Below, in pieces: positions 51,226 to 63,200 of a stretch of DNA of 64,000 nt. This DNA is from Craspedostauros australis (taxonomy: Eukaryota; Bacillariophyta; Bacillariophyceae; Mastogloiales; Achnanthaceae): NCBI GenBank assembly GCA_026770025.1, contig JAMXDE010000038.1, positions 124,001-188,000 of the forward strand, written 5' to 3'. Both the position numbers and the translations under genes were made by a program. Every line of letters begins with the position of its first letter. The stretch's first letter is position 1. The notes under the pieces were generated by a model. The model made no database searches and was not told the origin of the DNA. It was given only the letters and a program-made list of their open reading frames with translations.

Positions 51226-51750
51226 TGCGCAATTCCTTGTGCTCTTCGCGGGCTTTTCGGTTCGTGACATTGGGAATCCCACGGATCCATCCGCGGTGTC
51301 GTTGGGTCAAGAAACAGCCACAGGCGCAAAAGGAATTCTCGGCATCGCCTTGGGCGGTCTTCGCGGGCGATCCAACTACACCAACGTAATGCAAACAAGA
51401 GGCGAGTTCGACATACATGCCGGACTGTGGTGCACAACGCATGTCGATACAAGGACATCGAAATGGATGAGGTAACCCCTCTCTCTCTCTCTCTCTCTTG
51501 ACCTCTCTGGGCATGCTTCGTGATCGTCCAACATACTGTGAATGTTCCTGACTTCGCCAACGAGCGCCCCACAAGACGCAGGAAGCACAAGAAACACAGG
51601 CAAAAGGGAAGGAGTGATCAACTGGCGATGATCTCTCTGGATATCTCATAAAAACAATTACACCATCTTGTGAACAATCACAAACCCCAAGCTCTAACCA
51701 AACGACGAACAAATCCAACCTGTCCAACCTGCCCAACCTGCCTCACCAAA
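51226..51750. other. 5' flank of the DUF1800-DUF1501 gene
   Basis: It holds the right TGC target copy, a CT run at 51479-51500 and the start-codon leader. No other gene was seen. The transposon end is about 525 bp upstream of the gene start. Confidence 0.5.
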
Positions 51751-54700
51751 ATGCCCTCCTCTGAGTCTGGTTGGAACCAACCGCCGCCAAACGACCGTGG
51801 AACTCCCACCTTCGAGCCATTGGTCCACGATGAGAACATTGCACCCGCAAGCCGCCCACCGCGTTCAGCTTTCGCATCGTCCATGAACGAAGTTGAGCGG
51901 GACATCGATCCCAGCGACGCTTCGGGAAACAGCAGCCATCGCTTGGGCAACCCCCGCCGCCTGCGCGTGTGGCTGACCTTGCCGCTGCTGGTCCTCGCGG
52001 TCATCGTCTCTGGAACCATCCTGGTGGTCCGAGGCACAGGTGGTCATGCCGGCAGCAGCAACGGCAGCACAGCTCATGATCTCAGCACTGCCAAGGTTGA
52101 CAGCATCAGCAGCGATGTTGGTGGCCACACCGACTCCCCGAGTTACCACGACAACGGTGACATCCTCAACGATGGCGCCGACTCGCCATCCGTCGAGGTG
52201 AACATCCGCCATGGTGTGACAGAGGAAAACGACGACACCAGTGCCAGCCGCCGAGCAACGGTGCAGACCTACTCGTGCCCCAGCGATGAATCGCAACCCG
52301 CAGTGGCAGTCAGCCCTGGGAGCATCCGAATCGTGCATTCTACTCCTTTGTGCACCCTCATCCGTGTCTCCTCATCCACGACGTCCTTCCAGCCAATTGC
52401 ACGATCCTACAACAAGAAAGCTTGGAAAGTGATCGGCTCCACGGAAGCAATGGAATCATCTCCCAACTCGGTTCAAATCACTCGGTGCCGCAGACGCGCT
52501 TGCTGGGTCCAACTGCCAGCTCTAGAGGAGGGCCACACTTACGAGCTCAAGACCTTCAATGCGCCGGCGTACTCAGACCGTGACATCATCTCTCGCTTCT
52601 TGGAGCAAACAACGTTCGGTGTGACGAGCGCAGCCCTCGACCAGATGGAGGCAGAATACGAGGCATCGTCATTCTCGGACTTGGACGATGTCTTCGCCAA
52701 GTGGATCGAAGATCAACAGGATACAACCAAAACACCAATCCAATCCCATCGCGCCTTGTTCCGCCAGTTTTTGAATGCGCAGTTCGAAATCCCATCCATC
52801 ATCGGTCGCACCACCCAACCATGCGAGGTTGGCACCAGATACCGCCACGAGGTCTTCACCGATAAGGACATCGAAACCTTCATCGAACTCAAGACCGTCA
52901 CGGGATCAAACGGGCAACGTCTGCGCGCCATTTCCAAGGTCCGCAATGGTGTTGCAAGACTTTACACCATCGTCGACTTCAGCATGTACGAGTACGACTA
53001 CAACGCCGACTGCGACAGCGACGCGTACATGCCCACCACACGGTGGGATCAAGATGGTTTGTACCATGTCTGCTGGTTCGACGGATCTGTCTACGTTGAA
53101 AACGCGGACAGGACGGAGTGCCACGAAATGATCTTCAAGGACCCGGCAGTCCCGGCCTTCCAATGGGAGGAAGCGTTCTTGGTGAATCCATTCGTCACCA
53201 GCGCGGCCAAGGACGCCATCCTCGCATCAAGCGACAGCGTCGTGCTGAACGTTCCCACCTCATCGCAGATTCTGAAGCCCATCGACCAGCAATACTATTT
53301 GGACTATGACGAATACTATCCGTTGCGACACTACATCCTCGCGAACAGCATGGCAGACTCGCAATGCAACACAGCGACCTTCGAACCGAATGTGCCTGTC
53401 TTTGTCCAACACGGTACGTCAGCAGAGGTGCCCCAAGATCTACAGGCATGTACCCCACCATCACCCTATCTCATCATTCCGATGTTCCTGTTGCTTCTGC
53501 TTCTTGCGCACCTGCCGCTGATTGATTGCATTGGAACATGAACCTTCATATCCAAATCATCACACTACCACCAACACAAACAACAACAACAACATCGCAT
53601 CAAACAGGCGACGACATGCTGATCCATGATCCACGCTTCAAGTTGTTGGACAACACGCTCGAGAATGTCCTCCCAGATGGCGGTGGCCAGGTCTTCGCGG
53701 ATCATGCCGACCTCCTCGATCCGTACGAGACAGCGCACTGTGCCAACACCCCAAGAACCTTCCTGAACGAAGACAACTGCTACGTCTCGACATCACCCTC
53801 CGCTTGCTCACCGCTGATGAACTGGGTGGACCGCGCACCCGATGTTGAGACCGGCTACTTCACACTGACCGAAGATCTCATCCGCAAACTGTACAAGGAG
53901 ACCGGAGGCACCGAGGATGATAGTTCCGCAACCACGCGATACTGGTATGCTGTCCAAGGACTCGACCAATCGCGACAGCAGCTGACCGACCCAAAGCCAT
54001 GCGACCAGTACTCTCGTTCCCGTTGGATCCCAGTCACGTGCAACAGCGCTGAATTGGGAGCTGTCAACGCCGGTGTCGCAACCGCATTCTCCGCCCTGAT
54101 ATCCGACAACAAAGTGTGGTTGAACGAGCAGAACGACATGAATCCTTACATGATGGATGTTTGGCTGTGGGACGATTGTCAGCAATGCCCAGACGGACAG
54201 CGTGATACTGCCATCGATTTCATGGTCCAAGATGACGACGGTGACTGCTGGAAGAATGTGCACCAAGATCACCTGAACGTGTACGACTTCACCGGATGGG
54301 TCAACGGCGGGCATAACGGCGGCCCAACACCCATTGCCGCATTTGCCAAACAGGGCAGCGCTCGTCTCAACTTCCCCGGGTGGCATGAAATGTCTCGCTG
54401 GAACAACAAGAAGGGCGGCTTTGGCGGTCCGTGGCGATTGGGCGATGAGGTCAACTTCTACCAGTTGCCACGCGAGATGCGCAATGAAGAAATGGCGAAG
54501 ATCTTCGGCGTCACCTTGCTGGAACCAGGCGATCCGGAACTCACACAGGGATACGGTTCGCTGTCAGGTGTCGGAACGGTCGTGTGCGGAAGCCCATACG
54601 AAGTGGCCAACGATCCAACCAACGGAGGCAGTGTCGCAAACGGAGGCCGGATCAACCGAGGTTCATTCGATGCCTACACTCGTCGCTTCTCCACATCTTA

Positions 54701-57700
54701 CGAGCTGTTCGAGCACCAGAACAAATATGTATGGCTCAAGGCCACAGTCGAGAATGAAGTGGATCAGCTCCGCCAACGCATGGCGTGGGCATTGTCGCAA
54801 ATCCTCGTCATCACTCCCGACGGTGTTGATGCGCGACTCTACACTGAAGCATTCCTGGTTTACTATGATACCTTCGTAAGTACAATGCATTACATGGTGG
54901 GGTTCCATGTTATCTGCGTGGATCTATTCACGATCACGCAGCACATCTGTCTCGACTTTGATTCCTCTACTGATGCTCTCGTCGATGCTATCATTGGTCA
55001 CGGTGATGCTATCATTGGTGTCGATGATGAAACAATCCTTCATTCAACCCACCCATGCATCTAACCCTGTTCTCATTTCAACGTTTCTCTCTCTCTCTAT
55101 CGGTCTACCTCTCTCCACTTTCACACCAACACGTAACACGCAACAGATCCGTCATGCATTTGGGAACTACCGTGACGTGCTCAAGGAAGTCTCGTACAAC
55201 CCCTTGATGGCCAACATGCTCACATACTACAACAGTCAATCAACTGCATTCGTGTATCAGCGCGACGGAGTGGTGGAGTACGCCGATGAAAACTTCGCCC
55301 GTGAGGTGATGCAGCTCTTCACGACCGGCTTGTTCCAACTCAACATGGACGGCACAAAGATCCTGGACGAAGCTGGCAACCCCAAGCGCGTGTACACGAA
55401 TGAGGATATCGGTGAGTGAGACGAGGCTACGATACCGATGGAGATGATTTCACCTGGAAACGTCATGATGTGGATACTGGCACCGGTAGCGATGGTGTGC
55501 TCTGCGCTGCTCTGCTCATGGACATCCTGATTTGCTCTTGCCGACCCATCGACTCACTTTGCCTGTACGGTACTCCATTTACTCTCAACCAATGACAACT
55601 GCGCCACGACGCAACCCCATGATGATGAATTGGTTACTGTACGTACTATGATTGCTTCCCTCTCCCTTCTATCCATTCTCCCTTCCTTTCTTATCCAACA
55701 ACACGCAGAGGAATATGCAAGGGCGTGGACTGGATTCGAGCAACAGCAAGTCCGCGGAAATGCAGAAAACGTCTGGAGCAACTACATCGACCCCATGTAC
55801 ATCCGAGAGGATTGGCGCGATCGCTTCCCCAAGATGGGACTCAACCGTAAGTACGTCGGTGACGGATATCCTCTGTGCGCCGACCTCCCGGATGATCACT
55901 TCCTCCAGCCAGGTGCGGTCTACCGATTCCTTGGACCCAACCCACACCCAGAGTTGCACTCGGACATCGACGCATGGAAGACAGATCCATCGGCGCAACG
56001 GTTCAAGCTCGACGCAAGCAACAGCGGACTCTACACAAAGCTGTGCAATCCTCGAGGAGACGGATCCTGTGACTACAAAACCAAGATCGTGCTGGATAAA
56101 CCAATTCAATGCTCTGGCAAGGAATGCCGCATCGACACCGTGCGAACCGTGGAGGTATCAGCCGGCATGTACTACGAGTACATCCGCAAGCCTTGCGTGC
56201 ACCAATCGTTTTACGAGAACGCGAAGACCATCATCCGACACTGGGAATGGGGTGAATACATGTGCGCCGATCCCAGGACCGAGTCTGCGATCGTCGCGTG
56301 CTGCAAGACGAACCCAACCAACAACTTCTACGACGACGTGTACTGGGGCGAGCGCACCAAGTTCTCCACAGCATTGGATGCCTGCGACGAGCAACTGTGC
56401 AGTGAATGGCCACGTCCCGATTGCGAAGCTCAGGATGATACTTCGGCAGCATACACGAAGTGCTGGGATCCAAATCACTTCTGGACATCCGAATCGTGCA
56501 CTCTCAAGGCGAAGATCAGCGGAGATGGCAAGGTCGGCATCGTCCACGCGCCATCCTATGGCGATGATCAGGTTGAGCTCATCGTGGCACCCAGCACGAA
56601 AACGCTCTTCCGCGTGGACTGGTCGGATGATTTCAAATTGATCGTGGACAACTGCGCATCGATATCTGGCTGCATCGCCAGTGAGGATAATATGTGCGTG
56701 TGCGAGGTGACCGTTTCCAACGAAGCCGTGTTCACTGGCAACGATTCGCCTTCTGATCAGGCCATCCTGCAGGCATTGCACATTGGCGGATTCGAGGCAT
56801 CACCAGCTGGCCAACCACTTTCTGCTGACACGGTCTTCGAGGTCGTGGACGAATACGGCATGACTCAGCTGCGCAAGAACGTGGTATCGACCGTCTCGTT
56901 GGTCGGGGCGGACCTTTCATTCCGCAACCCACCTCATTTCATCAGCCTGTCGGACGAGGAGCCCCGTGACGCACATCACGAAACAGACGCGGTCCTTGAT
57001 CATTACATGTACCACCCCAACACGGCGCCGTTCCTCGCAGTGCGATTCGCGCAACGGTTCGGCAATTCCAACCCATCGCCATACTACATCAAGAGCATCG
57101 CCACCGCCTTCAAGAGCGGTCGGTTCACGTACAACGGCGCCGGAGGCACCAAGACCTTCGGAAGTGGAAGCTACGGTGATCTTGGCGCTGCTGTTGCTGC
57201 GGTCCTGTTGTCACCAGAAAGCCGCGATGTGATTCTGGATGCTGACCCAGCATATGGAGCATTGAAGGAGCCACTGCTGAAGGTGACTGGAATCCTGCGC
57301 TCGCTGGACTACGAGCAAAGGGTGGACAAGGGCCTGCTGAAGCTGAATGAATTCTTCGGCAGCCGTCTTGGTCAGATGGCGCACGAGATCCGCAGCGTCT
57401 TCTCGTTCTTCCTGCCAGAGTTCCAACCATCTGGGCGGATCACGCAGGGCAACCTCGTCGCTCCTGAAGCCCAGCTCGTGACGCCCCCTCGCCAGGTGAC
57501 CGGCATGAACGGAATGTACTCCCTCATCCGATACGGCCTGACCCAATGCTACGGCGGGTACGGTCCCCGCGTTGACTGGTGTCCGGAGAATGTGAATTGG
57601 GGTGACGTTTCTGACAGCAGCTTCGGCTTCCTCACCTACGAGTCGGGCAGCACGTCCAACCTCGACGCGACCATCGACGAGCTTGCCACGCTGCTGACAT

Positions 57701-59214
57701 CTGGCCGACTTACGATGAGCAAGAGAAACTACGTGAAGCAGATCATGGCAGCCGAGTCCAATCCAACCAAGGCCATGGAGAAGGGTTTGCAGCTCATCGT
57801 GACAGCACCGGAGTTCCATGCCACCAACTTGGTGCGCACCACCGGCACGGACCGACCGCCACAGCCACCGGTTTCCCCATCGCCAAGGGGCTACAAGGCA
57901 GTCGTGCACGTGCTGCTGGATGGTGGCATGGACTCGTACAACATGCTCGCTCCGCACACGTGCACCCAGCGCAACAGGAACGGGTTGACGGTGCTGGATC
58001 AGTACAACTCGGAGCGAACAACGATCGCATTGACAGAAGGAGAGCGCACTCGCATCATCCAAGCCAGCGGGCAGCCATGCTCCGAATTCGCCATCCATCC
58101 AGAGCTCCCGGTCGTAGAATCCTTGTACAAGAGCGGCGACTTGGCCTTCTTCGCCAACATGGGGGTGTTGGACACGCCCGTCACGACCGAGAACTACGAC
58201 CGACTCTCCAACACCGACCTATTTGCGCACAACACGATGCAGCTGGAGACTCAGCGCGTCGATCCCTGGGACACGACCCCGACCACTGGCATTCTGGGAC
58301 GAGTGAGCGACATGCTTGCCACCAAGGGCTACAAACCGCAACCAATCACCATCCAGGATGCGAGCGTGGCGACCGTCGGCGTTCCTGGACAGGCCGTCGA
58401 AGCGCTGGTCGTATCCGCGGAGGGGATGCAAGAGTTCAATCCGCGCCCGAATGGCGAAGTGTTCGATGCGAAAGATCATGTGGCTCGAATGAACCAGCAG
58501 ACCGGTGTCCACAGCAGCGTGTTCGGGGAGCTGTGGTCAGGTGGCTTGCACAAGGCCATCAGTGATATCGAAACCCTGAAGAACACCGTCAGCAACGTCC
58601 CGCTGACTCAGGACTTCAGCACGATCCAAAACTTCGACTACCGCACCAAGTTCGAGACGGTGTCGAACTTCATCTTGACTCATGAAGGTCGCGGGGCGGA
58701 CCGCGATCTCTTCTTCATGAAGCTGGGATCGTGGGATCATCATTCTCAGCTGAAAGCACAGCAGGCGAACGAGTTTCGAAGCCTGAACGCCGCCCTGGAT
58801 ACGTTCCAGAAGGAGATGAAGGCGCAGGGGATGTGGGATCAGGTTACCGTGGTGCTCACATCTGAGTTCGCTCGCACCCTCACCGCCAACTCTGGAGAAG
58901 GATCCGACCATGCGTGGGGCGGTAACTACTTCACCATGGGCGGAGATGTGAAGGGAGGGCAGATTCTTGGCAAGTACCCCGAGGACATGACCCTCGGTGG
59001 CCCGTACAACATCGGCCGAGGTCGGTTGATTCCTCACCTGAGCTACGAGTCCATGCTGAACGGTGTCGCTGAATGGATGGGCGTGGAGGGCAAGGAAGAG
59101 CTCGACTACTGCATGCCGAACCGGGAACGTGCTGGTGCTCCGTTGTACGACATGGGGCAAACGTTCAAGACGTCCCGTCGTAAGCTGCGAGGTGATGGCA
59201 GCCCATCCAAATGA
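51751..59214 (+). CDS. DUF1800-DUF1501 fusion protein, membrane-anchored (four exons)
   Basis: Exons are 51751-53413, 53608-54875, 55147-55411 and 55709-59214, giving 2,233 aa. Joins restore conserved text: FVQHG/DDMLIHD, YDTF/IRHAFGNY and NEDI/EEYARAWTG. A cytosolic tail precedes one hydrophobic helix at 71-93, so a type II anchor is likely. DUF1800 starts near 276 (SRFLEQTTFGVTS) and includes RMAWALSQILV, AREVMQLFTTGLFQLN and EYARAWTGF. DUF1501 fills about 1795-2225 (VHVLLDGGMDSYNML, LGSWDHHSQLKAQQ, TSEFARTLTANSG, DHAWGGNYF). In bacteria these two families are usually separate neighbouring genes for secreted proteins; DUF1501 is related to the alkaline phosphatase/sulfatase fold. The biochemical role is unknown. 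The upstream in-frame ATG at 51670 is possible, but MPSSESGW is preferred because the extra residues are Cys/Pro-rich low complexity. Confidence 0.88.
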
Positions 59215-60211
59215 AGTGTTCTTCTGCCATGCCACTGGCGGATGGACATGCAGGAGTGGATGAGTGAGTGAGTGGATGAGTGAGGTGCCAACCACCTCCA
59301 ATCCACCCCATGGAAGCTTGCACTCTGCAAACATTCTATAATACATATTCTATAATACAATAATATATTAGTAACAAGACTGCAAATGTTGAACATACCA
59401 TTAATAATTGTATAGCAGTGGATGAGTATGAGAGTACATGCAGTGGGCATGCTGTTTGCGTCCATCACATCCTCGATCATTACAATCGGTCCCATCACCA
59501 CCACCGATTCGGCACACGGCACGGACTCCAACATCAATCGCATCCAAGCTGATGAGGTGCAAACGTATTCACCAACGTGTGTTGTATTGGAATGGGATAG
59601 AAGGGTTGTGGAAGTGTGGTAATACTATGGGTACATGGTCGTACTATCATACGACCTACCATACCTTGCCACAAGGATGTGGTGGATGATTGGGGGGTGT
59701 TGTGTTGGTGTGTGTGTGGGGAGGGCGGCATTCTGCGACAAGCGCAAAAACACCTAGTCAAAAATTATAGACAGACTTGGTACTAGTGCACCAAGTGGAA
59801 CGGGATCACGTACAGTCTGGAGTGTTTCATCCGTGTATTGACCAGCTCCTCCGTTCTGCTATTCTCCTTGTTGATCAAGAACAAGCATGTCTAAGGTAAG
59901 TATGGGTGTTGTTGTCGCGTCGCTCGCACACGATGGCAGCGGCTGGATCGGTGGCTGCGATTTAGCTCAACCGTAATTTCGACAATGCCCAACAACATCC
60001 AGAAGACCCCCGGCACGCACGTTCCTGTGACTGTCAAGGCCTGGACGCTCGAGAATGAACTTTTGGCGCCAAGCTCGTGTGTTATACGATTGTATTATAT
60101 AGTACAACCAAACCCCTTTGCAAGTGCGGAGCGAACAATGGGAGTAGATTTCAGACTACGGGTAATGGCTCATCTATTCGTTCTCAGCGCTGTTTGCCCA
60201 TCCCCAAGGCA
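59215..60211. other. Intergenic region with a possible gene remnant
   Basis: AT-rich stretch 59330-59400. At 59888 an ATG opens MSK and is followed at once by a good splice donor (GTAAGTATGG). Downstream are a TTTAG near 59965 and a CCAG near 60002 that could serve as acceptors, but each gives only about 35-60 codons before a stop or loss of character. This may be a truncated gene start. Confidence 0.3.
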
Positions 60212-63200
60212 TCAATTCATTTCGCTCGCCTGTTCTTTCTTCGTCCCCTCATGCATCAATCTCAGTTTCTCCACCTTCCTCATTGCACCCCATTTTTCAT
60301 ACAGCCGGATGGCTTCTTCCATTGCCTGACTGGCCGCATCGTCCATCCCCATCCTTGTCAAGCACTCCGAAAGGCGCTCATTCGCCAGCGCTTGATCGTT
60401 CGTGAAGCCACAGCTCGTGGCGAGATCGATCGCATCCTTGAACTTGACGACGGCGGAGCCGAACTTGGATCGCACCATCTTGTGTTCTGCTTGCACCAAC
60501 GCGTAGCTATGTTGGCAGTTTGGGTTGCCCATGTCGGCCCACTTGCGGAGCTGCTTGCGGCAGCGGTCTCCTTGCTTGCGGTATGTGGCTGCTTTCGATT
60601 TGCTCGAGACTGTGTAGCCAGCGGCATAACAGCAGATGCTGCCGTACGTTGCTCCGATTGGAAGGAAGGCGACTCCTCGGATCTTCTTCACCTGCTTGTC
60701 GAAGGATTCTATCGAAATGGTCGCGCCGAGCTCGAAGTCGCCAAAGAATGTGGCGAGGATCAGCTGGTACGACATCGCAACGATTGCGATGACCTCGTCT
60801 ATCTGTTCAGTTGACTGTCCGAAGAAGGCATCTTCATCATACATGTCTCCCTTCAGCTTCGTTTCGTTGTTGGAAAGACCTCGGAGATTGTGAATGGACT
60901 GCCAACTCATGTTTAGGAAGTCTTGTTGCTCGATGTGCGGCACATCATTAATAGAATGTAAACACCTCAGCATGTCTTTGTCAAGTTGGGCCAGCGGTTC
61001 ACCCGCGAAGAACCTGTTTAGTAGGTGACAGGAAACATTTCGAAAGGCTGTGTTGACATCACCGCATGCCATGCCGAGTTCGTGCCCTCTCCACAGTTCC
61101 TGCAACACAACGTCCATCGGCTTTATCCAATGTATCACGGCAGTGTTTAAAGCGCAAATGACCTTAGTCTCGCAATTTCGGTTTGATTCGTGTTCTGTCA
61201 TCTGCATGGCGATCTTGCCAATCGTTTCCGCGGTTTTGAAATCTCCCATGATGGGCCCCATGACCACAGAGAGACCAGCGAAGGCGGGAGAGGAATGTGG
61301 GAGGATGCCGTGTTTCAAAGTCCTCTCCACACACTCAAAGATGACCAAAGGAAAAAATTCCGGAAGAACGAAGTATGCAACGGCAACCAGTTGGTCCAGC
61401 AGCTCCATCACAGCCACTTGTGTTGGATCCGCACACAATGGCTTGCTTCGGAAGGACTCCACAGTCCATCTCGATGCCACTCGTTTCATCTTGAGGAGAC
61501 CACGTATCAACTTGAAGTTCCTGCCGAGTTTGCTTGTGGGGAACCTGCATCCAAGTTGGCCTAACACAGACAGGATTGTTGGGATCGTCTTCTTTGTTCT
61601 GGTTTCGTTGGATTCGACGAACAGGCCGTCGATGAAGATACGGTACGCCCGGATCTTGTCAAGGATGGAGCAATCCAATGACAACACGCTCGAACAGTAC
61701 CGCTTCATCTCGTCAATGTTTGCATTGATGTACGCGCATTCGGCGGCCGATGAAAAGATGTCGATGCTCTGATGGAGATGGGTCTTCCAATGATCAGCTG
61801 GCAACAGTTCTATTGCTGTCCGGAAATACTCTGCCGCAGCTTGGAATGCAGCGCATTCGACAGCGAGCTGACCTGCCTTGGAGTTGAGCATGGCGATCCT
61901 CATGCGACGATCGGTGTGCTGAGCAGTGGCGGGTACGAGATCGAGTCTGGCATTGATGAGGCCAGCGATCATGTGGACCTTGTTCTCTCGCATCTCACCC
62001 TTCGAGTATGAGGTGAGCAGGACATCACCAACTCTGTGCCGCAGCTCGGAGAGCTTGTCTTGAGGAACGAGCGACAGCGCAGCTTCCTGGACTTGATCAT
62101 GGATGAAGGTGTATCGATACCCTTGCTTCCCATTGGCGTTGTTCGTGGGCTGCTGCTGAGTACCGATGCCCGTATCCTTCGTTCCAGACTTTCGGCGTTG
62201 AGAGCTGCGATGCAGATGTTGCTCGATGAGGCCTTCTCTCTCACAGACATCCAGACTTCGTTGAATACCTTCGTACGAGATGAGGTGCGCCTGTTGCCGT
62301 TGCAGCTCTTGTGACCGCTCCGATTGACGGAGGGATGAAGCACCATGCGACCGTTGTGATCCATCCGATCTCTGAGATGCATCCGATGACTGCGAAGATG
62401 GCATCAGCACAGCATTCTCATCTGACGTCAACAGATCCTTGAAGAATACTCTGTGGTCAGAGTGGATGGACAGTGTCCGGATCGCAAGGATCAGCCTGCG
62501 GTTCGAGAATGTGGATCCAAGGCATGCCGCGATCGGCAGCACGTGACGAGCAGCGTCCAGACGATCCAGCTTCTGCTTCATCAGATCAACCATATTGGCC
62601 GTGGCGGATGACCCAGCCACGATCTTCTGCTCGTCCCAGATCCACTTCATCCCGTCGTCCTCATTCACGGACAGCAGCTTCTCGTACACCAACGACTCGA
62701 GGAACTGCTTCATGAAGAAGATGTTGCCTCCAGTCTTGCGGTGCACAATGTCAGCAAGACCGTTCACGTCGCCGTCGTTGTCGGGCAGGAGGATCTCGAT
62801 GAGAAGGTGGCGGACGCTCTGCAACGGTAGATCTTGGATCGGGATGTCAAGGACACGGATGGATCTCTCTCGCTTGCATTCTTGAAGAGCCATGATCATG
62901 TCTTGAAGGTCTCGGCTTTGCTCAAGCTCGTTGGATCTGAAGCATCCGATGATCATCAGGGATGAGATCTCGCCATCCATTGCCCATGTCTGCATGATGT
63001 CGATCGATGCCTTGTCAGCCCATTGGATGTCGTCCATCATGATCACCAGCGGGCTGTGATTGCAGACGATCCGAAGGAATCGCTTGAGCGTGTGCTTGAT
63101 TCGATCGGACTTCGCTTTGTATCCTTCTGTGATTGTGGCTGTTGATGGTTGAGCGGATAGATCGAGTCCATGAACAGCCGATCCTGAGGTGGATGTGCTC

